Part shown: piece by piece, positions 44,945 to 54,359 of the stretch | How positions within the stretch are numbered: position 1 is the first letter of the stretch | Layout: every line of letters starts with the position of its first letter | Assembly: GCF_002741055.1 (NCBI RefSeq) | Contig: NZ_CP016809.1 | Span: 4,690,501 to 4,754,500 of the forward strand | From: Paenibacillus ihbetae | GTDB lineage: Bacteria; Bacillota; Bacilli; Paenibacillales; Paenibacillaceae | Length of the DNA stretch: 64,000 nt | Direction of reading: 5' to 3' | Position numbers and translations under genes: made by a program | Notes under the pieces: generated by a model | Databases searched by the model: none | What the model was told of the DNA's origin: nothing | The model's input: the letters and a program-made list of their open reading frames with translations, nothing else

Positions 44945-44983
44945 TTTACACTGCGTTTACATTTCTGAAAAACTGCAATTACA
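44945..44983 (+). promoter_or_regulatory. Pho box before pstS
   Basis: TTTACA (44945), TTTACA (44956), a degenerate GAAAAA (44967) and ATTACA (44978) follow each other at exact 11-base steps. A TAAGAT -10-like box lies at 44993-44998. PhoP control of pst is well known in bacilli. Confidence 0.8.
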
Positions 44984-45053
44984 TTACGGGATTAAGATCA
45001 ATAGTGTAAGACGGTAAGTAAAGACAACAACCATTTTGAAGGAGTGGATTCGT

Positions 45054-46064
45054 TTGTTTAGAAAAAGGGGTCGTAAACCAGCAGGCATTCTCGTTCTGGT
45101 GCTGATGCTGAGCGCCATTCTCGCAGCTTGCGGAGGCGGAAACAGTACAACGGGCAGCGCGTCGGGAGAAACGAACAGTAACGGCAGCTCTGCTCAACAA
45201 GAAGAAAGCAAAACGACGGATGCTTTGTCCGGTACGATTGAAATCGATGGCTCCAGCACGGTGCATCCGTTGACGGAAGCGATCGCTGAGGAATTCGGAG
45301 CAGCAAATCCGGACGTACGCGTTCCAATCGGAACCGGCGGTACGGGCGCAGGCTTCAAGCGCTTTGCAACCGGCGAAATCGCAATTGCGAATGCATCCCG
45401 TCCAATTAAAGATACAGAAGCGGAAGAGCTCAAGAAGAACAATGTTGAATACAACGAAGTTCTGGTTGCTTATGACGGACTGTCCGTCGTTGTCAATCCG
45501 GAGAATGATTTTGTAGATAAGCTCACAGTTGACGAGTTGAAGAAAATCTATGAGCCAAACAGCAAAGTAAAAACATGGGCGGACGTACGTGAAGGCTGGC
45601 CTGCCGAGGAGATCAAAATCTACTCCCCTGGTACAGACCACGGTACATTCGACTACTTCACCGAAGCCATTAACGGCGAAGCTCAATCCAGCCGTAACGA
45701 CAGCCAGATTACGTTCAGTGCCGACACCAATGCCGTTGTACAGGGTGTAGCCGGCGATAAGAACTCTATCGGATATTTCGGATTTTCCTTCTACGAAGAG
45801 AATCAGGACAAATTGAAGCTGATTCCGATCGACAACGGTACTGCAACGGTATCGCCAAGCATGGAAACCATTAAAGACAACAGCTATGCTCCATTGTCCC
45901 GTCCGCTTTACATCTACGTAAGCAAGAAGGAAATGGAACGTCCTGAAGTGAAGGCTTTCGTAGACTTCTACCTTGAGAATGCCGGAAGCTTGGCGGGCGA
46001 AGTTGGCTTCGTTCCTCTGCAAGATGAGCAATATGAAGAGGAAAAAGGCAAGCTGGCCCAATAA
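45054..46064 (+). CDS. pstS: phosphate-binding lipoprotein PstS
   Basis: A 336-residue lipoprotein. A basic start, a hydrophobic core and the lipobox LAAC give a cysteine near residue 25, followed by a Gly/Ser/Thr-rich linker. The mature part has IDGSSTVHPLTEAIAEEF, TGGTGAGFKRF and SPGTDHGTFDYF, which form the phosphate site. It delivers phosphate to PstCA. The start is TTG at 45054, 7 bases after GAAGGAGTGG; the in-frame TTG at 45036 overlaps that site. It is the first gene of the pst operon behind a Pho box. Confidence 0.95.
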   Translation: MFRKRGRKPAGILVLVLMLSAILAACGGGNSTTGSASGETNSNGSSAQQEESKTTDALSGTIEIDGSSTVHPLTEAIAEEFGAANPDVRVPIGTGGTGAGFKRFATGEIAIANASRPIKDTEAEELKKNNVEYNEVLVAYDGLSVVVNPENDFVDKLTVDELKKIYEPNSKVKTWADVREGWPAEEIKIYSPGTDHGTFDYFTEAINGEAQSSRNDSQITFSADTNAVVQGVAGDKNSIGYFGFSFYEENQDKLKLIPIDNGTATVSPSMETIKDNSYAPLSRPLYIYVSKKEMERPEVKAFVDFYLENAGSLAGEVGFVPLQDEQYEEEKGKLAQ

Positions 46065-46104
46065 TTGAACGGTTATTCCAGGTAAATAGAAAGGGAAGAG
46101 GAGA

Positions 46105-47037
46105 ATGAACAAAACATCATCCGTGGCGGGTGCACCTAAGCAAATGACGTTCCGTCGCAGCAAAACGCGCGTCTCCGATAAAATCATTCCGATTCTGCTC
46201 GGCATGTGCGCACTGCTATCGGTCGTCACCACCATCGGGATTGTATATACACTGTTGCAGGAATCCATCATCTTCTTTAAGGAAGTGCCGGTGTGGTCCT
46301 TCCTGACAGGAACAACATGGAGTCCGATTCTCCCTCCAAAAGAATTCGGCGTGCTGCCCCTTCTGGGCGGCACATTGCTGATTACAGGCATTGCGATTTT
46401 ATTCGCAGTGCCTATCGGCTTGGCATGCGCTATTTATTTAAATGAATACGCTCCTGCCCGGGTTCGGGGGGTAGTCAAACCGGTACTTGAGGTGTTGGCC
46501 GGAGTACCGACGATTGTTTATGGTTATTTTGCATTGGAAGCCGTCACGCCATTCCTTCAAAAGATTTTTCCCGATATGGGCATATTCAATGCGCTTAGCG
46601 CAGGTATCGTTGTCGGCGTCATGGTGCTGCCGATGATTTCCTCCCTGAGTGAGGACGCCATGCGGGCGGTGCCGAAAACGTTGCGCCACGGCGCTTATGC
46701 GCTCGGAGCTACCCGCTTTGAGGTAGCGCTGAAAATCGTGCTGCCTGCAGCCTTGTCCGGGGTCGTGTCTTCGTTCGTCCTGGCATTCTCGCGGGCGATC
46801 GGCGAGACGATGATCGTTACCGTAGCCGCCGGGGCAACGCCGCAGCTGACGCTGAACCCGCTGGAGAGCATCCAGACGATGACTTCTTACATCGTTCAGG
46901 TCAGCATGGGTGACGTGCCGCGCGGTACGATCGAGTACGGTACTATTTTTGCGGTTGGTTTGACGCTGTTCGTCATCACCTTCTTGCTTAATATTTTGGC
47001 GCAGTGGGTCGCTCGCCGCTTCAGGGAGGAATACTAG
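46105..47037 (+). CDS. pstC: phosphate ABC transporter permease PstC
   Basis: A 310-residue permease with about six membrane helices. The first is at about 30-55, and the inner-membrane loop EDAMRAVPKTLRHGAYALGA is the conserved site that contacts the ATPase. It forms the channel with PstA. It follows pstS by 40 bases and abuts pstA directly: its TAG is followed at once by the ATG of pstA, so the permease subunits are probably translated together. Confidence 0.95.
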   Translation: MNKTSSVAGAPKQMTFRRSKTRVSDKIIPILLGMCALLSVVTTIGIVYTLLQESIIFFKEVPVWSFLTGTTWSPILPPKEFGVLPLLGGTLLITGIAILFAVPIGLACAIYLNEYAPARVRGVVKPVLEVLAGVPTIVYGYFALEAVTPFLQKIFPDMGIFNALSAGIVVGVMVLPMISSLSEDAMRAVPKTLRHGAYALGATRFEVALKIVLPAALSGVVSSFVLAFSRAIGETMIVTVAAGATPQLTLNPLESIQTMTSYIVQVSMGDVPRGTIEYGTIFAVGLTLFVITFLLNILAQWVARRFREEY

Positions 47038-47913
47038 ATGGAACGTTTGAATCTGGGAGACAGCAAGAGAATCAACCGAAGACGCATTAGTGACCAAACC
47101 CTGCATATGATTTTTCTCGCCTGCACCAGCATCGGGATTCTTGTCCTGATGGCGCTTATCGGCACGATCGTAATGGACGGAATTCAAAGACTGTCGCCGG
47201 ACTTATTCACGAATTATCCTTCCCGGATTGCCGACCGAGCTGGTCTGAAGTCGCCGATTGTCGGCACGATTTATTTGCTGCTCCTGATGGCTCCACTATC
47301 CTTCATCCTGGGCGTCGGGGCAGCGATCTTTCTTGAAGAATATGCGGGACGCAGCCGCTGGGTTCGGCTCATTCAGCTGAATATCAGTACGCTTGCCGGC
47401 GTTCCTTCTATTATTTACGGTATTCTGGGCTTGGCGATCTTCGTCCGCGGCATGAATCTTGGACGCAGCTTGCTGTCCGGGGTCCTGACGATGACGCTGC
47501 TTGTTCTTCCGATTATTATCGTAGCGGCACAGGAAGCGCTCCGCGCCGTTCCGAAAAATCGGCGGGACGCCTCGTATGCGCTCGGCGCGACGAAATGGCA
47601 GACGGTATCCAGGTCGGTCCTGCCGTCGGCGATGCCCGGCATTATGACGGGGGTCATTCTGGCTTTGTCGCGGGCGATCGGGGAAACCGCACCGCTCATT
47701 ATGATCGGTGCCTTAACGTACGTAGCCTTTTTGCCGGAAAATCTGCTGGATTCCTTCACCGTCATGCCGATCCAGATCTTCAACTGGATATCCAGACCAA
47801 GTGAAGCATTCCACGAGCTGGCGGCGTCGGGTATTATTCTGCTTCTCATCATGCTGTTCATTATGAACATTGCAGCGGTATGGATCCGGAATAAGTATTC
47901 GAAGAACATTTAA
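47038..47913 (+). CDS. pstA: phosphate ABC transporter permease PstA
   Basis: A 291-residue permease with about six helices and the conserved loop AQEALRAVPKNRRDASYALG. It pairs with PstC. It begins directly after the pstC stop with no gap. It is followed by pstB after 57 bases. Confidence 0.95.
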   Translation: MERLNLGDSKRINRRRISDQTLHMIFLACTSIGILVLMALIGTIVMDGIQRLSPDLFTNYPSRIADRAGLKSPIVGTIYLLLLMAPLSFILGVGAAIFLEEYAGRSRWVRLIQLNISTLAGVPSIIYGILGLAIFVRGMNLGRSLLSGVLTMTLLVLPIIIVAAQEALRAVPKNRRDASYALGATKWQTVSRSVLPSAMPGIMTGVILALSRAIGETAPLIMIGALTYVAFLPENLLDSFTVMPIQIFNWISRPSEAFHELAASGIILLLIMLFIMNIAAVWIRNKYSKNI

Positions 47914-47970
47914 GACGCGCAAGAGACGATAAGGCAGATCGAATCGTAAAAAAGGAGACATGAATAAAAT

Positions 47971-48726
47971 ATGGAAGCCATCATACAGATTGAGAAACTG
48001 AACCTATACTACGACACGTATCATGCGCTCAAAAATGTCGATCTGGACATACCCGAAAAAACAGTCACCGCATTCATCGGACCTTCCGGCTGCGGTAAAT
48101 CGACGCTGCTTCGGACCTTGAACCGCATGAATGACATGATTCCGGCTACCCGCATTGAGGGCAGCGTGCGAATTGGCGGCACTGAAATTTACGGCGAGGA
48201 CGTTCATGTCGAGGCTCTTCGCAAGCAGGTCGGCATGGTGTTCCAGCAACCGAATCCGTTCCCGAAATCGATCTATGACAACATCGCTTACGGACCGCGC
48301 CTGCATGGCATTAAGAGCAAATCCGATCTGGACGGCATCGTCGAGCAGAGCTTGAAGCAGGCCGCGCTGTGGGATGAGGTCAAGGACTACTTGAAGCGTT
48401 CGGCGCTGAGCCTGTCGGGCGGACAGCAGCAGCGTCTGTGCATTGCGCGTGCGCTGGCGGTTCAGCCGGATATCCTTCTTATGGATGAAGCGACATCCGC
48501 GCTCGATCCGATTTCGACCCTGAAGATTGAAGAGCTCGTACAGGAGCTGAAGAGCAGCTATACGATCGTCATGGTTACCCACAATATGCACCAGGCCGCC
48601 CGGGTATCTGGCCAGACGGTGTTTTTCCTGAACGGTGAGGTGGTGGAGTCGGCTAGCACCGACGTTCTCTTCTCCACGCCTTCGGATGCCCGCACCGAGG
48701 ATTATATTTCCGGCCGTTTCGGTTAA
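47971..48726 (+). CDS. pstB: phosphate ABC transporter ATP-binding protein PstB
   Basis: A 251-residue ABC ATPase. Walker A is GPSGCGKST (about 32-40), the signature is LSGGQQQR and Walker B is [13 protein letters not shown]. The mid part [18 protein letters not shown] is typical of PstB. It powers phosphate uptake. AAAGGAG precedes the ATG. Only one pstB is present, whereas B. subtilis has two. Confidence 0.96.
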   Translation: MEAIIQIEKLNLYYDTYHALKNVDLDIPEKTVTAFIGPSGCGKSTLLRTLNRMNDMIPATRIEGSVRIGGTEIYGEDVHVEALRKQVGMVFQQPNPFPKSIYDNIAYGPRLHGIKSKSDLDGIVEQSLKQAALWDEVKDYLKRSALSLSGGQQQRLCIARALAVQPDILLMDEATSALDPISTLKIEELVQELKSSYTIVMVTHNMHQAARVSGQTVFFLNGEVVESASTDVLFSTPSDARTEDYISGRFG

Positions 48727-48771
48727 TTGTTCAATTATCATCTTCTTAAGCATAGATAGGAGGAGCACCAC

Positions 48772-49431
48772 ATGATCCGGAGAATTGAGTTTGACCAGCA
48801 GCTCGACGAGCTGAAAACATTACTGCGCGATATGGGCAAGCATATGGAGGAGGCACTGGCCTTGGCCGTGCAGTCTCTGCAGACCCTCGATGCGGACAAA
48901 GCCCAGCGTGTCGTTGATAACGACGTCCAGCTGAACGCGATGGAAGAGCAGATCATGGACATCGGCTCGCGCCTGATCGTCACCCAGCAGCCGGTGGCTA
49001 AAGATTTGCGGCGCATTTTGGTCGCCTTCCGGATCGCGAGCGATCTGGAGCGGATGGGGGACCTGGCACGCGATGTGGCCAAAGTCACGCTTCGCCTCCA
49101 AGGCCAGAAGCTGATCAAGCCGCTGGTAGATCTGCCGCGCATGTCGGATCAAGTGCGGGCGATGGTATCGGAATCCATCGAATCCTATCTGACGGAGAAT
49201 ACGGACCTGGCTTATAAAATGGCGCAGGACGATGACCAAGTGGATCATTTGTACAGCATTATTTTGCAGGACCTATTCGCTCACCTGACCTCGGATCCGG
49301 ATACGGCGAATCAAGCGATGCTGCTGGTCATGGTTGGCCGGTACATCGAACGGATTGCCGACCATGCGACCAATATCGGGGAAAGCACGGTTTATCTGGT
49401 GACGGGACACCGTCCGGACCTGAATCAATAA
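48772..49431 (+). CDS. phoU: phosphate signalling regulator PhoU
   Basis: A 219-residue all-helical protein of two repeated three-helix halves. The acidic metal-binding patterns are visible in RIASDLERMGDLARDV and RYIERIADHATNIGE. PhoU links the PstSCAB transporter to PhoR in other bacteria and represses the Pho response when phosphate is plentiful. B. subtilis lacks a pst-linked phoU; here it closes the operon 45 bases after pstB. A strong terminator follows. Confidence 0.95.
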   Translation: MIRRIEFDQQLDELKTLLRDMGKHMEEALALAVQSLQTLDADKAQRVVDNDVQLNAMEEQIMDIGSRLIVTQQPVAKDLRRILVAFRIASDLERMGDLARDVAKVTLRLQGQKLIKPLVDLPRMSDQVRAMVSESIESYLTENTDLAYKMAQDDDQVDHLYSIILQDLFAHLTSDPDTANQAMLLVMVGRYIERIADHATNIGESTVYLVTGHRPDLNQ

Positions 49432-49450
49432 GATGCTTTACAGAACGAGA

Positions 49451-49478
49451 ACGCCGGCTATATGCCGGCGTTTTTTTG
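49451..49478 (+). terminator. terminator of the pst-phoU operon
   Basis: ACGCCGGC and GCCGGCGT around a 5-base loop, followed by seven T. Confidence 0.95.
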
Positions 49479-49654
49479 TGCGGCGGCGTGCCCATTCAAG
49501 CAGCAACCGCTGCTTTAAAGCAGATCCCCCGGATTTTCCGAGCGTCTGCCGGAAGCTTTCTTCATTTTTTAAGTAAGACGGGAGGATCATTCGGAATTTA
49601 GCGGTAACCTATGTTATCATGAGGAAAGGAAGAATTATGGGTGCGAGGTGTTCT

Positions 49655-52312
49655 ATGGACAAGCTGATCCTGATTGACGGTAACAATATTATTTACAGGG
49701 CGTTCTTTGCCATGCCGCCGCTGACCAATGCGAGCGGCCAGCAGACGAACGCCGTTTACGGCTTTACAACCATGCTGCTTCGCCTGATCGAAGAGCATAA
49801 ACCGACACATATGATGGTGGCCTTCGATGCCGGCAAGGAAACGTTCCGGCATGCGGACTATCAGGATTACAAGGGCGGCCGCCAGAAGACGCCGCCGGAG
49901 CTGTCCGGTCAATTTCCGCTGCTGAAGGAGCTGCTTAAAGGACTGGGCGTGTCCCAATTCGAGATCGGCGGATATGAAGCCGACGATATCATCGGAACGA
50001 TTACGCGCCAGGCCGATGAAGCCGGCCGCAAGGTGATGGTCGTGTCCGGGGACAAGGATATGCTGCAGCTGGCGTCCGAGAATACGACGATTGCGATGGT
50101 CCGCAAGGGCGTCACGGAAATCGAGTACTACGGACCGGAGCAGATCAAGGAGCGGTATGATCTCACCCCTGAGCAGATCATTGACCTGAAAGGGCTGATG
50201 GGCGATGCCTCGGACAACATTCCTGGCGTTCCTGGCGTCGGCGAGAAAACGGCGCTTAAGCTGCTGCATGAATTCGGTTCGGTAGAAGAGGTTGTCGCCC
50301 GGTCAGGCGAGCTGAAGGGCAAGATGAAGGAAAAGATCGAGGAGCATGCCGAGTCCGCGATTCTAAGCAAAAAGCTGGCGACGATCTTCCGCGAAGTACC
50401 GCTGGAGCAGACGTTGGACGATATGGTGTTTAACGGGCTGAACGAGGAGACGGCAGGCCCGGCGCTGGCGAAGCTGGAGTTCAAATCGTTGATTGAACGG
50501 CTTGATCTCCGCACGAGCGGAGGCGCTTCGGAGGCCGAGTCGGAGCCGGAGGCCCAGATCGACGTGACGATCGTGGATGAAGGAAAGCTTGAGGAGCTTG
50601 CAGGCGTTCTGGAACAGGTCAGCATCCTGCATGTGGAAACCCATGGCGATAACCCGCATCATGCGGAGGTGATCGGCATGGCGCTGGCCACGGAGGACCG
50701 CCAGTTCTATATTCCGTTCGACGTGCTGGAGTCGGAGGCGGCGGAGCCGATCCGGACGTGGCTGGCCAGCAGCGACATTCCAAAACGCGGGTATGATCTT
50801 CACCGGATCGACCTGGCGCTTCATTGGCAGGACATCCCGTTTGCCGGCGCGGCGTTCGACGTTCATCTGGCCGGGTATTTGCTTGATCCGACAGAGGCGA
50901 ACCAGAGTCTTAGCGGATTGGCTGCGAAGTATGGCCTGTCGTACCTGCAGGCGGATGAAGATGTGTTCGGGAAAGGGGCAAAATACAAGGTACCGGACAC
51001 GGACAAGCTCAGCGAGCATATGGCCCGCAAATGTCTGGCTGCTGCCCAGCTGATTCCGCTCCAGGAGAAGGAATTGGCCGATAATGAAATGCTTCCGCTC
51101 TTTTATGATCTGGAAATGCCGCTGTCCCGGATTCTGGCCGATATGGAGAAGCAGGGCATTGCCGTCAACGTGGAGGATCTGAAGGAGCTCGGGCGCGAAT
51201 TCGAGGCGCAAATCGATCGGCTCGTCCAGGAAATCTACGAGATTGCAGGAACGGAATTCAATTTGAATTCTCCGAAACAGCTCGGCGAAATACTGTTCGT
51301 TAAGCTGGAGCTGCCTGTCATCAAGAAGACCAAGACCGGATATTCGACGGACGCCGAAGTGCTGGAGAAGCTGGCGCCTTATCACGATATCGTCCGGCTG
51401 ATTCTCCAATACCGGACGCTTGCCAAGCTTCAATCGACGTATGTTGAAGGTCTGTTGAAGGAGATTTCCGGGAAGACGGGCAAGGTGCATACGTATTATC
51501 GTCAGACCATTGCCGCTACGGGACGGCTGAGCAGTCAATATCCGAACCTGCAGAATATTCCGATCAGGCTGGAGGAAGGACGCAAGCTGCGCAAAGTGTT
51601 TGTGCCTTCCGAGCCGGGCTGGAGCATTTTGGCCGCCGACTATTCGCAGATCGAGCTGCGCGTGCTTGCCCATATTTCGGACGACGAGCGGCTGAAGGAA
51701 GCGTTCCTGCATGATATGGACATTCATACGAAGACGGCCATGGATGTATTCGGCGTCGGCGTGGACGAGGTCGATGCCAACATGCGCCGGTCCGCCAAGG
51801 CGGTCAATTTCGGGATTGTGTACGGCATCAGCGATTACGGTCTGTCGCAGAACCTGAACATCACCCGGAAGGAAGCGGCGGCTTTCATCGACCAGTATTT
51901 CGAGGTGTTCCAGGGCGTCCGCCGCTATATGGATGAAATCGTCAAGGAAGCCAAGCAGAACGGCTACGTGAAGACGCTGCTCGAACGCAGACGGTACCTT
52001 CCCGAGATCAATGCAAGCAACTTCAACCTTCGTTCCTTTGCCGAACGGACGGCGATGAATACGCCGATTCAGGGGACGGCCGCCGATATTATCAAGCTGG
52101 CGATGGTTCATATGGATGCCGCCTTGCAGGAGCGCAAGCTGAAGAGCCGCATGCTGCTGCAGGTACACGATGAATTGGTATTCGAGGTGCCGGAGGATGA
52201 GCTTGAAATCATGAAGGAGCTTGTGCCTGAAGTGATGAGCCATGCGCTAGCGCTGTCGGTTCCGCTGAAATCGGAGGTCAGCTACGGCACGAACTGGTAC
52301 GAGGCGAAGTAG
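49655..52312 (+). CDS. polA: DNA polymerase I
   Basis: An 885-residue A-family polymerase. The N-terminal 5'-nuclease domain (about 1-290) has the acidic motifs (MDKLILIDGNNII, GYEADDIIG). A proofreading-like domain (about 300-460) appears inactive: the DxE of motif I is changed to ILHVETHGD. The polymerase domain (about 480-885) has ADYSQIELRVLAHIS, RRSAKAVNFGIVYGIS and QVHDELVFEVP. It fills repair gaps and removes RNA primers. The start at 49655 gives the usual MDKLILID; a start at 49637 is also possible. It follows the Pho region as in B. subtilis. Confidence 0.95.
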   Translation: MDKLILIDGNNIIYRAFFAMPPLTNASGQQTNAVYGFTTMLLRLIEEHKPTHMMVAFDAGKETFRHADYQDYKGGRQKTPPELSGQFPLLKELLKGLGVSQFEIGGYEADDIIGTITRQADEAGRKVMVVSGDKDMLQLASENTTIAMVRKGVTEIEYYGPEQIKERYDLTPEQIIDLKGLMGDASDNIPGVPGVGEKTALKLLHEFGSVEEVVARSGELKGKMKEKIEEHAESAILSKKLATIFREVPLEQTLDDMVFNGLNEETAGPALAKLEFKSLIERLDLRTSGGASEAESEPEAQIDVTIVDEGKLEELAGVLEQVSILHVETHGDNPHHAEVIGMALATEDRQFYIPFDVLESEAAEPIRTWLASSDIPKRGYDLHRIDLALHWQDIPFAGAAFDVHLAGYLLDPTEANQSLSGLAAKYGLSYLQADEDVFGKGAKYKVPDTDKLSEHMARKCLAAAQLIPLQEKELADNEMLPLFYDLEMPLSRILADMEKQGIAVNVEDLKELGREFEAQIDRLVQEIYEIAGTEFNLNSPKQLGEILFVKLELPVIKKTKTGYSTDAEVLEKLAPYHDIVRLILQYRTLAKLQSTYVEGLLKEISGKTGKVHTYYRQTIAATGRLSSQYPNLQNIPIRLEEGRKLRKVFVPSEPGWSILAADYSQIELRVLAHISDDERLKEAFLHDMDIHTKTAMDVFGVGVDEVDANMRRSAKAVNFGIVYGISDYGLSQNLNITRKEAAAFIDQYFEVFQGVRRYMDEIVKEAKQNGYVKTLLERRRYLPEINASNFNLRSFAERTAMNTPIQGTAADIIKLAMVHMDAALQERKLKSRMLLQVHDELVFEVPEDELEIMKELVPEVMSHALALSVPLKSEVSYGTNWYEAK

Positions 52313-52639
52313 AGTCTCTGCTGGCCGATGGGGCAAGGCAAGGTGGTGCCGTTAGGAGCTGCAGAAAGCGATACAGCTGCATTCGTCGAGGGCGATGTGG
52401 AGTAACGCGGCGAGGCACGCGGGTACGATGGTTTTAGCGTTGCGCAGCTACGCGAACGAAAGTGCCGGTCGGTCCGTGGATTTACTTTGGCGGCACCATT
52501 GTCGGCGCCTGTCGTGAATTCGGCGGCTGCAGGCCGACGGGGCAAAAGCCATGCATGCATAAAATGCCACAGGTTTCCACCCCAGGTGGGTGCCGCTCCA
52601 TCCCATCATCCGGTATAATGAGGTAGAGGTGAAGTTATT
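52313..52639. other. GC-rich intergenic region between polA and mutM
   Basis: These 327 bases hold no clear gene. An imperfect direct repeat is seen near the ends (GCTGGCCGATGGGGCAA at 52320 and GCAGGCCGACGGGGCAA at 52529, 15 of 17 alike). TATAAT at 52614-52619 is the likely -10 of mutM, without a good -35. Confidence 0.35.
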
Positions 52640-53473
52640 ATGCCGGAATTGCCGGAAGTTGAAACCGTCAAACGAACCCTTAATCAATTGATTAAAGGCA
52701 AATATATAGATCATGTGACCGTAAATCTGCCGCGAATCATTCAGCGGCCTGACGATGTGGATGCTTTTGCATTTATGCTGAAAGACCATACCATTGAAGG
52801 TGTCGAGCGCAGGGGAAAGTTTCTGCGCATCTTGCTGGACGGGCTTGTGCTTGTCTCGCACCTTCGGATGGAAGGCCGCTACGGGCTCTACCGGAAGGAT
52901 GAGCCCGTAGAGAAGCATACCCACGTCATTTTTCATTTTTCGGACGGTACGGAACTGAGATACAAGGATGTGCGCCAATTTGGAACGATGCATCTGTTTG
53001 CGCCGGGCGAGGAGTTTAACCATCCGCCGTTATCGAAGCTTGGCTATGAGCCCCTGGACGATACGCTGAATATGGATACCTTCAAGGAAGTGATCGGCAG
53101 CAAGAAGACGAAAATCAAAGCAGTGCTGCTGAATCAGGCATATGTTGTCGGCATCGGAAATATATATGTCGATGAAGCCTTATTCCGAGCCGGCATTCAT
53201 CCGGAGATCCCGGCCAATAAGCTCGGGGACGATGAGCTGTCCCGGCTGTACCATGCGATTGTGGCCACCCTGTCCGAGGCGGTAGAAGCGGGCGGGTCCT
53301 CCATCAAGTCCTATGTCAACGGTCAAGGCGAGATGGGCATGTTTCAGCACAGTCTCAAAATTTACGGCCGGAAGGACGAGCCCTGCTACGGCTGCGGCGG
53401 ACCGGTCTTCAAGACGGTTGTCGGCGGAAGAGGCACGCATTACTGCCCTTCATGCCAGCCGGACAGGAAGTAA
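52640..53473 (+). CDS. mutM: formamidopyrimidine-DNA glycosylase
   Basis: A 277-residue Fpg/MutM enzyme. It begins MPELPEVETVKRTL, so after loss of Met it exposes the catalytic Pro and Glu. The helix-two-turn-helix region is at about 160-230 (NQAYVVGIGNIYVDEALF) and the C-terminal zinc finger is CYGCGGP and CPSCQ. It removes oxidised purines such as 8-oxoguanine and cuts the strand. ATG after AGAGGTGAAG. The mutM, ytaF, coaE order is conserved with B. subtilis. Confidence 0.96.
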   Translation: MPELPEVETVKRTLNQLIKGKYIDHVTVNLPRIIQRPDDVDAFAFMLKDHTIEGVERRGKFLRILLDGLVLVSHLRMEGRYGLYRKDEPVEKHTHVIFHFSDGTELRYKDVRQFGTMHLFAPGEEFNHPPLSKLGYEPLDDTLNMDTFKEVIGSKKTKIKAVLLNQAYVVGIGNIYVDEALFRAGIHPEIPANKLGDDELSRLYHAIVATLSEAVEAGGSSIKSYVNGQGEMGMFQHSLKIYGRKDEPCYGCGGPVFKTVVGGRGTHYCPSCQPDRK

Positions 53474-53606
53474 GGAACTGGGCGTGCACCCCTTCTTTTC
53501 CCCACTCATATAATGAGGAGACAATTGGGAAGCTGATCAGGCTATTAGCTGCCATGTGGTGATGGCTAATCGAAGGCTTGATGGGTTCTGCGAAGGAGGG
53601 AAGAGG

Positions 53607-54347
53607 GTGCTCAGTCATTTTTTCTCGCCCATACTGCTGGCCATGGCGCTAAGCTTGGACGGGTTTGGAGCAGGGGTTACATACGGTCTGCGCAAAACCA
53701 AAATTCCGCTGCTGTCCGTTCTGATTATCTCGCTGTGTTCGGGACTGGTGCTTGGCGTCTCCATGCAGGCGGGGGCGCTGCTGCAGCGGTTTTTGTCCCC
53801 GTCAGCGGCATCGGTGATCGGGGCGGCCATTCTGATTCTGCTCGGCTTATGGTCGTTATATCAACAGGTATGGGGAACCAGGGATCGCAAGGTAAGGGCG
53901 CATGGAATCGATCAAGGGATTGCACACTACGGATCAGATGGATCGCGGGCTGACGAACAGTCCGGTGTGAACCGGGAAGAACATGAAGGCGGCGGCGAAG
54001 CCCTGCAAAAGGCGGTATTCTCGTTTGAAATCCGCAAGCTTGGCCTCGTCATCCAAATTTTGCGGAGCCCTGTCCAAGCGGATATGGACAATTCCGGGAG
54101 CATCTCTTCATGGGAAGCGATGTGGCTGGGCATTGCGCTGTCGCTCGATGCATTCGGAGCGGGTCTTGGCGCGGCCATGCTCGGTTTTTCTCCGCTCGGC
54201 ACGGCTTCGGTAGTCGCACTCTTTAGCGGGATATTTCTTATGCTGGGGATGAAGGTCGGACTGCGGTTTGCGTCAAAAAACGGCATGCGCCTGATCTCGT
54301 ACCTTCCCGCGTTATTGTTAATCATCATGGGTATAATGAAGCTGTAA
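53607..54347 (+). CDS. ytaF: sporulation membrane protein YtaF
   Basis: A 246-residue membrane protein of the MntP-like YtaF family. Two similar halves carry LAMALSLDGFGAGVTYGL and LGIALSLDAFGAGLGAAM, each with hydrophobic helices. A hydrophilic loop of about 70 residues (about 90-160) makes it longer than B. subtilis YtaF (210). The GTG at 53607 follows AAGGAGGG with 6-base spacing. YtaF has a sporulation link in the family. It ends 12 bases before coaE. Confidence 0.85.
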   Translation: MLSHFFSPILLAMALSLDGFGAGVTYGLRKTKIPLLSVLIISLCSGLVLGVSMQAGALLQRFLSPSAASVIGAAILILLGLWSLYQQVWGTRDRKVRAHGIDQGIAHYGSDGSRADEQSGVNREEHEGGGEALQKAVFSFEIRKLGLVIQILRSPVQADMDNSGSISSWEAMWLGIALSLDAFGAGLGAAMLGFSPLGTASVVALFSGIFLMLGMKVGLRFASKNGMRLISYLPALLLIIMGIMKL

Positions 54348-54359
54348 TGAGGTGAAGTC

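Noticed and set aside
49619..49655. Longer starts for polA.
   Set aside because: The family begins MDKLILID, which starts at 49655 with its own ribosome site; the extra 12 residues have no homologous pattern. The start at 49637 cannot be fully excluded.
50363..52243. A 626-codon minus-strand frame inside polA, and similar ones across dnaE, fumarase and phoR (for example 38876-40459 and 40757-42157).
   Set aside because: Antisense shadows of GC-rich genes; the sense genes carry all catalytic motifs.
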